Assembly: GCF_965638725.1 (NCBI RefSeq)
Contig: NC_134949.1
Coordinates: 108,234,586 to 108,298,585 of the forward strand
From: Aptenodytes patagonicus
Lineage: Eukaryota > Chordata > Aves > Sphenisciformes > Spheniscidae
DNA: 64,000 bases
Direction: 5' to 3'
The position numbers and the translations under genes are program-made. The notes beneath the pieces were generated by a model. That model made no database searches, was not told the DNA's origin, and saw nothing but the letters and a program-made list of their open reading frames with translations. Positions 20,869-33,054 of the stretch are shown in pieces. Position 1 is the first letter of the stretch, and every line of letters starts with the position of its first letter.

Positions 20869-23800
20869 AGTGGCCAGCAGCAGAGAAGAGAAAAAACATA
20901 GAAAAATACAGCTATCTTGCACTTTGAAAACCTCGCCTAGCTTTTTACAGTCAAGGATGTAGGACTTTGTGAGATGGAGGTTGCATTTGAATCATCTCTT
21001 AATAGTCAACGTGCCCTGCATGATGACTCCAATCTCTTAATCCATTTTTTGGTTTTAATGTCCAAAATAAACTGCAACAATGAGTTCCACTAATTTAATT
21101 ATGTTCTGTGAAAAAATATTTATGCTGGTGGTTGAAACCCACTTCTTGATAATTTACATATGTCCCTCCTGAAGAAGCTAAAAGTGGAGTGAAATGAAAA
21201 CAAAGCAATAAAAAGGCAAATAGGGTGGGGTGTTCTCTGCTGTGGCTGTTGTTGTTTTCTTAAAGGAAGGCCCCAGAACAGAGGACAGTAAGTTCAGCTG
21301 AGTGAGCAATGGAGGAAATGAAGAGGATTCCAGAGATGTTAAAGATTGGAGGCAGAAGGTGTAGGACACATATACTGGAAGGTTTTTATGTATGAAGTGT
21401 CTCCACTACGAGTAGTGGGACAGAAACCCTGTGGAGCAGGTGTGCAGGTAGGGGCAGTGTGGTAGAATGCCAACGGAGAAGTGATGATACGGTGGTAAAG
21501 AGGCTACATGGACCTTCGTTACAGCACCTGGAAGTTAGGTGCTGAGAGGAGGAGGGATTACTGTGGTGGAGCTGAAGTCTTTTTCCCTTGCAAGAAGAAA
21601 ACAACAAGTAGCAAGAGAAGCAGAAAGAAGTGGCAAAGATGAGCAAAGCAGCTTGCTCCTCAAAAAGAGAGGCAAAAGTCAGAGGACTGTTAGGAGCTCA
21701 AGGCTACAAGCGGGAGAACATCAACATGGAGAAGTATTAAATCCTGAAGGAAAAAACAAACCAAAACAAAATTGCAGGCTGGTCAGGCTAGTTGGACAGC
21801 CAGGAAACACTGGTTTGGTGAGGTTGTCGATGCCATCAGTGTTAACAGAGCTGGTGGCAGAGGGCACCCCAGCAGCACTGTGGATCTGTCCCACGGAGGT
21901 GTGGGGGATGATGCTGCCCCTTCTGCCTGCCACTCCTTGGCCAGCAAAGGCCCTTGGATGCCTTATCAGGGTCATGAGCGCAGTAGTGCTTAGCCTAACA
22001 GTTCAAAAAGACCCTAGCTGTCTTTTACGTGTGCTAGCTGATAAATAATTGCTTTACACTTCACAGTTACGTATATGTTACTCTTTTTGCCTGGCTAAAG
22101 CTGCCTATACTGACCCAAAGGAAAGGCTGTAACAACATGTGCCCAGGATGAAGGACAGCAGGGAGAAGACTCCAGAGATTCCCACCTGCCCCCAAAAGGG
22201 CACATCTAGGAGCCTGAACAACCTTGGTTGAGCAAAAACTGGTTACGTTGTCACTAGTGGGTGGCAGGATCACGGACTGCAGCCCTGAGGAAGGACCTGG
22301 GACAGGGTGCTGAGGTTGAAAAAGATCATGAAGGTCATAGGAAGGATCAGCAGTGGATTTTGCCCTGTTAAGACAAGCGTCAGTGCCTGGAGTGAATCAA
22401 AAATATCTGTGCCAGAATGATACTCAAAGAAGAGTATGGTCAGGTGAGCTTTGGTGAAACACTTTCAGTCCTTGGAAGAAAGTGTGAAAGCCAGAAAAAT
22501 TATTGCAGATTAGTACAGTCAGCACAAGGATTGTGGTTAGGAGGAAAAGCCATGCAAAGGGGACTTGTCTGAGAATGGGTAATGCTGAAGACATAGCTTC
22601 CTGAGATCCCACTTAACAAGACTTATGAGAAGAGCTTTAAACTAAGAAATGAGGAAAATGGTCTGGGAGAGTAGTGAAATCCTTACAGCTGTTTTTATAA
22701 TAAAAGGAGAAGGGGAAAAAAGGAGTAATACTGCTGCCAACTGTAGTCAAGTTGGCAATATCAATAGTCAAATGATTTACATGGCTAGAAAGTATGTGGT
22801 CAATAGGAGACAACAGACATGCTTGTGTATTCACACCAGGCAAGCATATTGCAGGTGATGTGCAGAGCATGAAACTGAATGGGATGCTGACTGCATCGAG
22901 GTGGAATAGCAGCAGTGATTATTACATGACAAGGAGCAATCATGTTGGAAATGCACTGTACAGAAATGATAGAAATAGTCTAAAGGCAGTGGAGGCGTAG
23001 AATAATATTTTAAAGATGTTAAGAAATTATAAAAAAGAGTGATAATGTGGATGAAGTAGATTAGTTATGATCAAAATCATTCTAGGAAAGGATGTCAGAG
23101 AAGGCCCTTCTGGGATAGACTGGGGATTTGAATTTGGATATGAACAAAGAGTTATTTAATGTTATTAGAGACAGAAATACTCATGAGATTTGTCTCACAG
23201 GAAACTTTAATTTCTCAGCCATCAAGACTGAAAACCATTAGCAATCATAGGCCATGGGTGTGACAATCAAAAGATCTGTTTACCACTTAAAATTTTGTTT
23301 CTGTGACTAACATTAACAACTTAAAGGAGATGGTTGTAGGAAAAAACCTTGAGTGAGCAAGTAAGGTTGATTTAGTTGATGTGACCTGAAATGTGGGTCT
23401 GTGACTCTTATTCTTAGTTTAAAAAGGGAAAACCATGCACAAGTAGAGGGAACTAAATGGTGAAGAATGGACTAAGCAGCTCAAGATTTCATTTTAAATG
23501 AAGCCTGGAATTTCTTTATGTTAAAGATTTAAGCTGTTGGGGACTTCTCTTCTAAAGCAAAGGAAACAATAGCCCCAGCCAGCTCTGGAAATAAGGGCAA
23601 ATTCTCTTGAAATGGACATTAGGAACAGAGGCCCTCCGATGATGGGGAAAAATGGCTACCTGGCAAAGAGACCTGTCTTAAAGATCAAGAAGCTCAGGGA
23701 CAAAATGGGAATTGCCAGCAGCTCTGCTAAGGTTGGTCTTGCAAAGTACCTTCAAATGCTAAGCAGTGGGCTCTCTTGGGGTGCGCGCAAGGAGAAGAGC

Positions 23801-25155
23801 TGTGGTGGGAACGGCCCTCAGCTCCGAAGCCCTCATCGCGTCCCCATAGTTTGGGAGAGCCAGGGGACCCTTGGGGCTTGTGTTCGGAGTCATGCACAAT
23901 CAGTGGTCTGTAAGTAGAAAAAGTGTGTGTGAGGGTAAGAACCACCACAGAGAAACGTTTGGATTTTTTTCTGTAACAAGGGGAACATTTTGGTCCAAGT
24001 TTGCTTTCAGCACATAGCGAAGTGGGCCAGGCCAGACACCTCTTTGGCCTGAGACAGCTGTTCAGGGCAGAAGGGGTCAGCACAAGCAGTGAAAAGGTTG
24101 GAGGAGTAATACCAACAATGTCTTTCAGTGCAAAGTGTTAGGAAATTTTAATTATCAGCCTCATCACTAGCTTGGTGTGTAATGACTGCACATCAGAGGA
24201 TTCAGCAGGTGCTTGGGCAGAAATGAAAATGAACAAATCTGTCATGACACAAGGCGAACATTCAAGATGACTCCTGTTAATTTTTTGTGCCTGTTCCTTA
24301 GGAACGGGGATAAATGCACACACCAAAGAACTCCACCCGCCTAAGACGGATGTACCCCTCCTCAAATCCTGCGGCGACTGTATCTGGATCAGAAAACAGC
24401 TGGCTGTGATGATGTGACAACAATCGGCCAGCATGCAGGTGGCCTTGCTTAACCCATGTCTGGAAGATCACATCCCTTCCTTGGGATACCAAGTGGGGTA
24501 GTCTGGGGACTGACGTTGAACAGACAGAGTGGAAGTTCGATTCTGGACTTCCACAGAAACACGCTCAACATTTTTCCTCCTGGCTTCATACAAAATTCCC
24601 TCCTGTGAGTCATTTTTCACTTTCCAATATCTCTGACCACACAAGCTGACTACAGCATTGCTCGTTCTCACCGATTACTCATAAAGCCTCTGATTTTTTT
24701 GTGTGTTTTGTTTTACCTTAAAATCCCACCTGTTTGAGTCCCCGTTTTTGTGTTTGGTTTACTCTGTGACTATAGAAGAAATCTGATGTTCCTGGGTCTT
24801 AAAAGGATTGAAAAGTCAGTGGACCTGGACACCACAGCTGCCAGTGGCAAATTAAAAGGATCCCAATTGTACTATTTTCTGAAGCCTTGGCCATGATTTT
24901 GAACAGTAGGGGTTAAAAATAATGATACTAGCTAATAATAATAAATACCTATATATTCTTTCAGAAAATCTCTACTCTAGACCCTGCACTTTTACATCAA
25001 AGGAGCTCCCTTGCTTGTTTTCTGACTTTAACACTGTACAGACTTTCAAAAATGCTATAATGAAGCCTAAGAAGAGAATAAGATAGTGTCATAGTAAGTG
25101 AGGAGGCTTGGGTTTAGTTCTTTGCTGCTGTTTTCTTTTGTGATCTCAGGCAAGT

Positions 25156-25157
<2 letters not shown>

Positions 25158-25192
<35 letters not shown>
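25158..25192. repeat. (TC)n microsatellite
   Basis: An uninterrupted TC dinucleotide run of about 17 units. Confidence 0.97.
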
Positions 25193-25194
<2 letters not shown>

Positions 25195-27986
25195 TTTGAT
25201 TCTTTATCTCTAACTGAGGACAATCAATAGCACTTTCTTGTTTCTCCTGGAGATGCATTATTTTAATCACTATAAAAGACAATGAAGAGCTCAGACACTA
25301 CAGTAAGGGGGATTGTGTTAAATACAACAGCTCAACAGAAGTAGAAAAAAACCTCAGAGGCTCCTGATGTTTAAGGCTGGATTGTTTAAATATTTCTATC
25401 GATTTGTTGTGCCCTCTGTGAACATGGGAGGTGAGGATATCAATAACATCTGCATCTCAGTGGGTTAAAGATCTGAACCCTGCTGCTGACTCAAATCTTG
25501 GTCTTACTAATACAAATGTCTTTTCAGCTGTTGATCTCTGATGTTGTAAAAGGCTGTAGAAAACCTACACACCTGTGAAATAGAAGAGTGGGATGAGCTT
25601 GGTTTTCTTGTTTGTTAAAATAGGAAATAATGTACGTAATTAATTGCTCTTGTGCCGCTTGAGATTGTTACAGCTTGGGCCTAGTACTATGTTTAACCAA
25701 CTTAGTAAAAGAGATGAGTAGATCAGCAAGGAGACTGCACAGTGCATTGATCCCCCATAACTATAAAGGCTGTCCACAAAAGACACTGGCTAATACCTTT
25801 GGATTTGATGAACTTCAGGCAGAAGCAGCCTGGAAGGAAGAAATTCCCCAGCTACCTCTGGACAAAACAGCCACCTGACAGAGAAAACTGCTGACTGATA
25901 ACGCTGTCGTTCAGATAAATGTCTGGTTTATCCCCCGTTTCTTTTTCTTTAATCCCCATTTTCTTGGGGAGCACTCTCTAGTCTTTTGGAGACGTGGTAA
26001 TATCTTTATTTCTGTACTTCACTGGTTTATGCTTGAAAAAACTCTAGGTTCTCAACTTTGCTCTCTTGGCACACTTGCAAAAGTGCAAATGGAAAAACAT
26101 GGATTTGTGGGCAGTGACTCTGCAAGTAGGAGCTACATATCAGACTCTGGCTGTCTTGTGGTCTGTGAAGCCTCTCTGGGCAAAGCAATGGGCCACCTGT
26201 GAAGAAGTGGGTGGTACCACTGTGAGGGGAGAGAAGATCATGATGACGGGGTTGGAGCAAGGAAATCACCACAATGTGTGGAAAGGTATGAAATGTAATG
26301 GTGAGCCAGACTGCCGAACGTGGCTTGAAGCACAACCAAAAGGTAATGAAATGTATGAAAGGAGGAAATAGAAATACACTTCTAAAAGAGCAGGGGAGAA
26401 ATGGTAGCAGAAATGGCAATCTTTTGCTGGATTAGTAAAGGATTTTTTTGTATGTTTCAGGACCTTAGCAATGCTTTAAATGTATATACAGCCAGACCAG
26501 CAAATGCATTGCTGAGGGAAGTCATACTTGTCATGCCTCTTCCTGGCAACAAAGACCAGAGTCATCTGGAGCATATTCATGCTGGCCTGCTCTGCACTGT
26601 TTCCGCAGCATGATGCTAAGCAAAGGGCAAGCTGTACTAATTGGTCAGCAGGGGACTTCCTTGCATAAAAAAGGCCTTCGAAAGGCTCAGAACTGCCCAT
26701 ACCTTAACACAGCTTAATGACAGCAGCCTATATAGGAGGTAGTGCTTGTATTTAAGTGGAGGTGCTATAGGGATACAGGGCTGGCAGCTTCCTTGGCCAT
26801 GTGCATGGGCTGGCCTTTCCCTGCCTGCAGTGACCTCAGCCCTGCAGACCTGAGAGCCAGCATGTCCCTGTGAGCCAGCATGTTCCTGCATTGTCCTTCT
26901 GCAGTCGCAGGCAGAGGGGACGCCAGCTCAGTTGAACAGAGAGAGACCTGTTGGCAAGGTGCTCTCCCCAGGTGCTGGATTGTGGATTTCACTCCTTCTG
27001 GTTGTGCTTCGAGCCATGTTCAGCAGTCTGGCTCACCGTCAGTCTTCATTTCCTTTTCCAGGGCCTGGGGAAGCTGCTGTCCTTACCTGTTTCAGATCGT
27101 TAACTCGCTTCATTTTACCCTAGGGCCTTTGACAGGTTTCTTCTGTAATGTAGAAAACACAGCTCATTTTATATCCTGCAATGCTGATGATATCATTTGA
27201 ACTTCTTGCCTGTTTCAGCAATGAAACTCCAGGAGATACATTTGAGCAAGGAGACCTCCCGTGCTAGAACGTTTGTCTGGGTATGTCATGTAGTGACAGA
27301 AATATGTTGGGATAGGGGAACAAAGGAAGGAATTTGCTTTGCCTTTGCTGATTATATGGTGAAATGCTGCAGGTAGAAATAGTCTCTGTGGTATTTCTGC
27401 ATCAGATGAATGTTAAATATTGTGAAGAGTACTATTTGGCAAAAAATCCTACCCACGCTTTCCTGGGCTATTGAATAGGAGGATGTGGTTTGCACCACTT
27501 TATGACCATGCTGAATGTAAAGTTGTTGTTTGTACAGCTCCCTAAACAACCTGAAAATGTGAGTTCTCCACTATTTAAAACTAGTCTGTCTTTAGAGTGT
27601 CTAAATATTTGTAATTACTCAAGTCCTACTTCCTTTACAGCAATATGTCCCGCAGCAGAAGGGAATGAGATGGGATCATACTGCCACTGTGTATTTCCTT
27701 GGAAATGCAGCACAGATAACTCTAACTGGCCTCATGCTTCTTATGAAAGATTTGGAGTAATCTTTGGTTTGACTTTTTTCTTCCCCTTAGAATTCAGAAA
27801 ACTTGGAAAAGGAAAGAAATTTCCAGGTCTGGTGACTTTTTGTCTGTACGATAGTGAAAGAGAGCATATGGGACAGAAAAAAAAGGAGAAGAGATGTTGA
27901 CAGAAGCACAGGAGTCAGAAAATCTGTCATAATTTTCCTTTCCACTTTGCAAAGCAGCTCAAGTGGCTCCTGCGCTGCCTATATTT

Positions 27987-28006
27987 AAAAAAAAAAAAAA
28001 AAAAAA
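27987..28006. repeat. A20 homopolymer
   Basis: Twenty consecutive A residues after ATATTT; not preceded by a recognised retrotransposon 3' end. Confidence 0.9.
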
Positions 28007-29189
28007 TTTCAAGCTGCAAGTGAATTGCATAAACAGCTGGATTCACTTTCCCAGTACAGGAATGGAACTGGACAGCTGACAGGGACCAACTGAAGCACTT
28101 GGGTATAAATCAATGATTAGGCAATGCAAGAGAGAAAATTCCTTAGCATGAAAAATGCCAGGGGACTTAGAAAGAGTCCTTTCAGCTCCTGAGTTCTCAT
28201 CTTGCTCAGAAAAGATCTGCCATCACGTATCCCTTATATTTGGTAATTTCTAACTCTGGAAAGGATCGTTTGTGACATTTCCGCTCTATGTTTGTGTATA
28301 CATATTTGTGTGGCCTATACGTGTTTCTTTTTCTACTTTTTCCAGGCTCAGTTGAGACTTCAAAGCTTCTCTACTGGGTACCTGCAGTTTGCATTGATAC
28401 TACATCCAAATCACACCTCGGATGCTCCCAAAGATTTTTCTTTTGATTGTTATAATCCTCTTTTTTCAAGGCTGTCTAGGGGAGCCTCAACCAGGACTTC
28501 CTGCAAGTACTTGGCTTTGTCACACGGGAAACTCTTCAGTCTGTTTTTCTCTCCCCTTCTCTAGTGTGATCTTGTGACAGGAACATAGCAAAGACATCTA
28601 TTAATTTCAACGCTTCCTCCTTCCACCTCTATGTTGTTATTGTGGTTTAATGCATTTCTTCTCTTTATTTCCATCCTCGTTCTCCATCTGCCTCCCTCTC
28701 TGTTGAGACCAGTCATACAAAGCTGAAAACTGTCATGAGCGCGTTGCTGTCTTGAGTTTCAGGCAGTTAGACAATATTTATTGACGGAGTACACCTCCTG
28801 GGCTGTGATCGTACATCCACTCATTCTGCAGTCAGCTCAGAACCGGGTACCCCAGATGCAGCCCAGCAACGAGGGAAGACGAGTGTTCAGACATCTGGGC
28901 TGCTGCACTTGCGAATGTGTTTGTCTTACGTGCTGTCCTGGTTTCGGCAGGGATAGAGTTAATTTCCTTCCTAGTAGCTGGTACAGTGCTGTGTGTGGGA
29001 TTTAGGGTGAGAACAATGTTGATAACACACCCATGTTTTAGTTGTTGCTAGGTAGTGTTTACACTAGTCAAGGACTTTTCAGCTTCCCATGCTCTACTGA
29101 CTGAGAAGGCTGGAGGTGCACAAGAAGCTGGGAGGGGGCACAGCCAGGACAGCTGACCCAAACTGGCCACAGGGATATCCCATACCATG

Positions 29190-29197
29190 TGACGTCA
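29190..29197 (+). promoter_or_regulatory. CRE palindrome in LTR U3
   Basis: TGACGTCA, a perfect cAMP-response element (CREB/ATF site), lies 8 bp upstream of the TATA box. In copy 1 the same position reads TGATGTCA, a CpG transition. Confidence 0.7.
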
Positions 29198-29204
29198 TGC
29201 TCAG

Positions 29205-29212
29205 TATATAAA
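29205..29212 (+). promoter_or_regulatory. TATA box of the LTR
   Basis: TATATAAA followed by GCTGGGGG at the expected end of U3. Copy 1 has TACATAAA at this position. Confidence 0.65.
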
Positions 29213-29524
29213 GCTGGGGGAAGAAGAAGGAAGGGGGGGACGTTTGGAGTGATGGCGTTTGTCTTCCCAAGTAACCGTTACGCGTGATGGAGCCCTGCTT
29301 TCCTGGAGATGGCTGAACACCTGCCTGCTGATGGGAAGTAGTGAGTGAATTCCTTGTTTTGCTTTGCTTGCGTGCGTGGCTTTTGCTTTACCTGTTAAAC
29401 TGTCTTTATCTCAACCCATGAGTTTTCTCACTTTTACTCTTCTGATTCTCTCCTCCATCCCGGGGGGGGGAGTGAGCGAGTGGCTGTGTGGTGCTTAGTT
29501 GCCAGCTGAGGTTAAACCACGACA

Positions 29525-30889
29525 CGTGCTCACTGGCCTACGAACCTGGATGATTTGTAACCTGCTGCCCAGCACGCCACCAAATCCAGGGACCCTATGA
29601 GTAGAATTTAACAGAAGATCTATGAGGACAGTGGATTTAAATTATGTTGAAGTGTGAATAGTTTTTCTTTCCTAGAAAGATATTCCAGTCATTGACCAGT
29701 CTATAGTTTCAGAGTGTAATTCTCCACTGCCCTGTGCCTTGCTTTGTCCTTTACACCAGTGCGGTATGAGAGGGGTTACATCTTTTGGAAATGAGGAAGT
29801 TTTGGCCACTTTACACAGTACTGTGCAGTAGCAAAAGGTGGTGAAGAGCAACTGTGAATGAAACCTCTAGTCTGGTAAACACAAACAAGTCTAAATCAAA
29901 AATAGTTATTATAATGAATGTTGTTACTTTATATGGAGAGGTGAGTTGTTATTTCCTACGTGCTTGGTATTGCTCATGACTCCTTAGAATTTAATCCTGA
30001 AGTAAACCCAATAACGTATCATGAAAGAAACAGCTTCTTTGGAAACCATCCTAGAAACTTTTAACCCACCGCTGAGGCCTGTACTATTAGATGTTATCAG
30101 GGGAGCTGATCTCTGGTGATTTGTAATTTTTTTTCCCTATGTACATTTTCAAACTGTGTAGATGTTTCTGCACACCACTTCAAATGACAGACCTTCCTGA
30201 CGTTTGCTTGGGAGGTCCCACAAACATTGCTGAACTCTCTAGACTCGTCAACTTTAATTGAAATGCCCTAGAGTCTCATTCAACTAACAAAATGTTAGAG
30301 AGACATAACCTACCTCAATTTTGAAGCAGCAACGAGAGGGAGCAAATGTCATGTCCCCTTCTCCTTCCTAGGAAACCTCCATTGCCACTGGCGGCTGCTT
30401 GTCCCAGGAGCCTCGTGCTGCAGAAGTGAGTGTTAACGCAGAGGAAAGCTGTATCGCAACTCTCTTCCCTTCTGCCACCCACCCAGTCTTCAACCTGCTG
30501 CGTGTTCGGTGGCTCCTCTCCTCCTCCTCGGTTATCATCCTAATAATGATCCCTTTTGTTGCTGCGCATGTTCATCAACCTTCGACTGAAACTCTTCCTC
30601 GTGCACGTGTCAGTGTGTACCTAGTTGCAGTTAAGTTTCTAAATCACTAGACATTAGTCATCAATGATCAAGCCCTGATGAAGGGGAGTGCAGGTAGGCA
30701 GATGGGGTCCGAGAACCTTGCTGGGAAGGGGAGGGATCCCAGGCTGATGCTTTCCCAACTTTTCGGGCCCTTCATGCTGCCAGACGCGAACCCCCACCCA
30801 AGGGTGCACCCACCCAGCCATGGCCATGGGGGATGCCTGCAGAGCTGTGCTAGGTGACTGCCTGGCACGGGGCAGCACCCGGTGCGATG
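29525..30889. other. non-coding region between the LTR and the CpG island
   Basis: No gene recognised. Composition becomes GC-richer from about 30660 onward, approaching the island. Confidence 0.55.
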
Positions 30890-31190
30890 CTGGGGACAAC
30901 TGGGAGCGGGGTTTTTCAGCCAGACGGGCGGCACTGCCGGAGGAGCTGACCCTGCGGGCAGGCCGCGGGGGGATGCGGGAGTTAAAGCTGCTCAAGCCAG
31001 GCCGGGTAGGCTGCCAAGCTTGCGAGGGGGGACCCCCGGTGGGGGGGCGCGGCCCCTGGCTGCCCGTGGGGAAGGGCGTTGTCAGGGAAGCGCTCTGGCC
31101 CTCCGGGGCACGGCGGGGCCGCTTCCCTGCGGGATCCGCGCGGCTGCGGCCCGGCGGAGGCGGCCGGGCGGGCAGGCCGCGCGCCCGGGG

Positions 31191-31202
31191 CCGCTAGGGG
31201 GA
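31191..31202 (+). promoter_or_regulatory. CTCF-like motif in the CpG island
   Basis: CCGCTAGGGGGA fits the CTCF core CC(A/G)C(T/C)AG(G/A)(G/T)GG on the plus strand, although the following CAG is AAC here. Confidence 0.5.
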
Positions 31203-31305
31203 ACCGCCCGCCCGAGAAACGGCCGCCCGCCCGCTCGTCAGCCGGCGGGGTCCTCCGGCTGCTGGCTTCCCCCCGTCCCGGCTCGCCCAGGCGTGCCCCG
31301 CTGCC

Positions 31306-31315
31306 GGGGCGGGGG
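31306..31315 (+). promoter_or_regulatory. GC box (Sp/KLF-type)
   Basis: GGGGCGGGGG, a classical Sp-family binding sequence inside the CpG island. Confidence 0.55.
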
Positions 31316-31345
31316 CTCCGGTTCCTGGCGAGCGGGCGTGACCCA

Positions 31346-33054
31346 GATCCTGACAGTGCAGCAGGTCTCCTTCGGCACGAATGGCCTGGGACGGCTAGAA
31401 CAATTTTAAAATTGCCTCGTTTCTCCTACGTATTTCCAGAACCCCCTGTTTGTATACTACGTGATTTCTCGCCTTCAGATACACTAATTTTTATTTTCAA
31501 AGCCCGCTTAATAAATGCAACCGAGCCTGAACTTTGCAGCCGCTCAGACCTGCCTGAGCCAAGGCACCTCTTGAGCAGAGGGGTGAGCTGCCACCCTGCT
31601 TGTCTGTTTTGGGCTCTGGTTTCCCCGGGTGCGCAGGAGGGTGTCTGCAAGGAGGACATGGCTTTGCGCTTGCTCCCGCATGGACGCTGCAGCTGCCCAT
31701 ACCCGGCGGAGCGGGGGCTCGGGCTGCCGGCTGCACCCTTCACGAAGCGCCCGGTGGCTGAGGCAAAGCTGCTCTGCCCCTTGAGAGCTACCCACCGAAC
31801 AGGGGCCGAATCAGCCCTCGGTGAAAGCCTGGTCTGCTGCTCTGTATTTTCTCCTTCTCTCTGACACTTCTTTCATCTGTGCCGTGTTTCCTTGTCTGCA
31901 CATTGATCTGTAACGCATCTCTCCTCCTTTGGTTTTCCTTGTGCAGCGAAGGATGAGAGAAGGCAGAACACGTTATCATTTCATAGCCTTCCTCGTTCCC
32001 CTGAAGGATCTTTAAATGAGCTCTTTTGTCCGGTAACACAAAATAAGTCAAACCTTCTACTGCAATAACTCTTACCCTTCATTAACGGTGTGCATCGTGT
32101 TGTGGGTAAGAACAGTCAGAACGTGGGGTGGGGTGAGTAGAAGGGAAGGCTTAGAGAAGCGTTACTTGATTTATTTTCTGTTGAATCTAGATTGCTTCAT
32201 TTTATTTCATTTTTTTCCTGTCTTGTTTGCAGGTTTAGAGCTTGGAGGGTATTTCAGTTGCTTTTTGTTATTCTTCTCCAGTCAAAGAAAAAAGAGAAGC
32301 GACAGAGTAAATTGGTTATGAAGTGCTTTAACACCATGTTCAGTGAGCTGGAGACACAGGCGAAGGCCAGGCTGGCAGGGGCTGGAGAAGGGGAGACTGG
32401 CATACACCAGGGTATTTAACAAGGAGAGGCAGGAAACGTGGTAGTGGTTTGACTTTGTGTAACTTGTATTTGTGGACCATAAAGCAAGCTGAGCATATAT
32501 CCCTGGCCATGTCTAAAGCGAGGGACAAGTCTCCATTCAGCACTCTTCCAGTGCTCAAGGTGGCTTTTGAGAAGGGGAAAGGGCAGAGTTGAAATGCAGA
32601 TAAGATTTTAAAAGATGTGCTCTGATACTACTCAAATTTTTTCTCTGCTGTTTGTAGCCTTTAAAACCTCAGTACTTACAATTCCCCAGTCTCACTGGCT
32701 GTGCGTGCCTGCTGCTGACCAGTATTGTCACACTAGTCTTTGAGAAGGATCCAGCGTGCTCAGACATAGAGTGCTGTACTGACCCTGTGTGGGATGGAGG
32801 TGGGCAAAACAACCTCCTCTCCCTCTCTGTGCTCAGCTCCTGGGAGATGCCAGGCAGCTTCAAAGTGAACTGGCACTTTGGTTAGTCGGATCTGAGCTGT
32901 GGTGAGTTCAAGCAAGTTTATTCCAGGGCTGCCTGGCTCTATAAGGACAAAACTGCTCAGTCTTTGTCTCTCCCTGTTCTCCTCCTCCTTCCCCTTTTCT
33001 GATTTGCTTTGCTCCACAGCTCTCGTTTTCTTCCCTCAGACTGTAGTATGTGAT
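31346..33054. other. non-coding region, nothing recognised
   Basis: Mixed-composition spacer between the CpG island and a CR1 fragment. No gene or repeat recognised. Confidence 0.55.

Larger units (their letters stand above)
20869..28933. other. 8-kb non-coding region with microsatellite and homopolymers
   Basis: No gene recognised. It contains a (TC)n tract at 25158-25192, a 20-nt A run at 27987-28006, and an imperfect tandem pair of an 18-bp unit (GAGCCAGCATGTCCCTGT) at 26854-26889. A long purine-rich stretch at about 21300-23700 has scattered open frames (21539-22048 is 169 codons) with no domain. The more GC-balanced block at about 24270-24690 looks unlike its AT-rich surroundings and could be an unassigned old repeat. 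Confidence 0.55.
28934..29524 (+). mobile_element. solo LTR, ERVL-like avian family, copy 2, with intact promoter motifs
   Basis: Begins TGTCCTGGTTTCGGC and ends GGTTAAACCACGACA. It is flanked on both sides by CGTGC (28929-28933 and 29525-29529), a perfect 5-bp target duplication, the length associated with ERVL-type integrases. No internal retroviral sequence is present. The first ~280 bases are nearly identical to copy 1 at 4904-5465. From about 29218 to 29385 the sequence differs from copy 1 (AAGAAGAAGG block, TGGAGTGATGGCG, TTTGCTTTGCTTGCG). The intact duplication and the retained CpG sites suggest a younger insertion than copy 1. Confidence 0.9.
30890..31345. promoter_or_regulatory. CpG island, candidate promoter or regulatory region
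   Basis: This is the only strongly GC- and CpG-rich block in the window. It carries dense CG dinucleotides (for example around 31085-31330), a GC box GGGGCGGGGG at 31306-31315 and a CTCF-like core at 31191-31202. Such islands normally mark promoters. HTR1F cannot use it as its own promoter, because the receptor is read from the other side. No convincing coding exon was found in it: the long open frames (30820-31197, 30882-31409, 31079-31864) overlap one another and reflect the scarcity of stop codons in GC-rich DNA. It may be the start of a transcript with a non-coding first exon, or an intragenic or enhancer-type island. Confidence 0.75.

Noticed and set aside
21539..22048. 169-codon open frame in purine-rich DNA
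   Set aside because: No domain; composition follows the purine bias, and opposite-strand frames are equally open.
23101..23300. Possible relic of a LINE endonuclease (a GNFNFS-like string similar to the GDFN motif)
   Set aside because: Only one short motif, stops nearby, and no further aligned blocks that I could confirm.
27490..27900. 136-codon open frame with several cysteines
   Set aside because: No recognisable fold or motif order; ends in low-complexity Lys/Glu; not supported as an exon.
31079..31864. 261-codon open frame through the CpG island
   Set aside because: Three overlapping frames are open because GC-rich DNA has few stop codons; composition is Arg/Pro/Gly/Ala with no domain.
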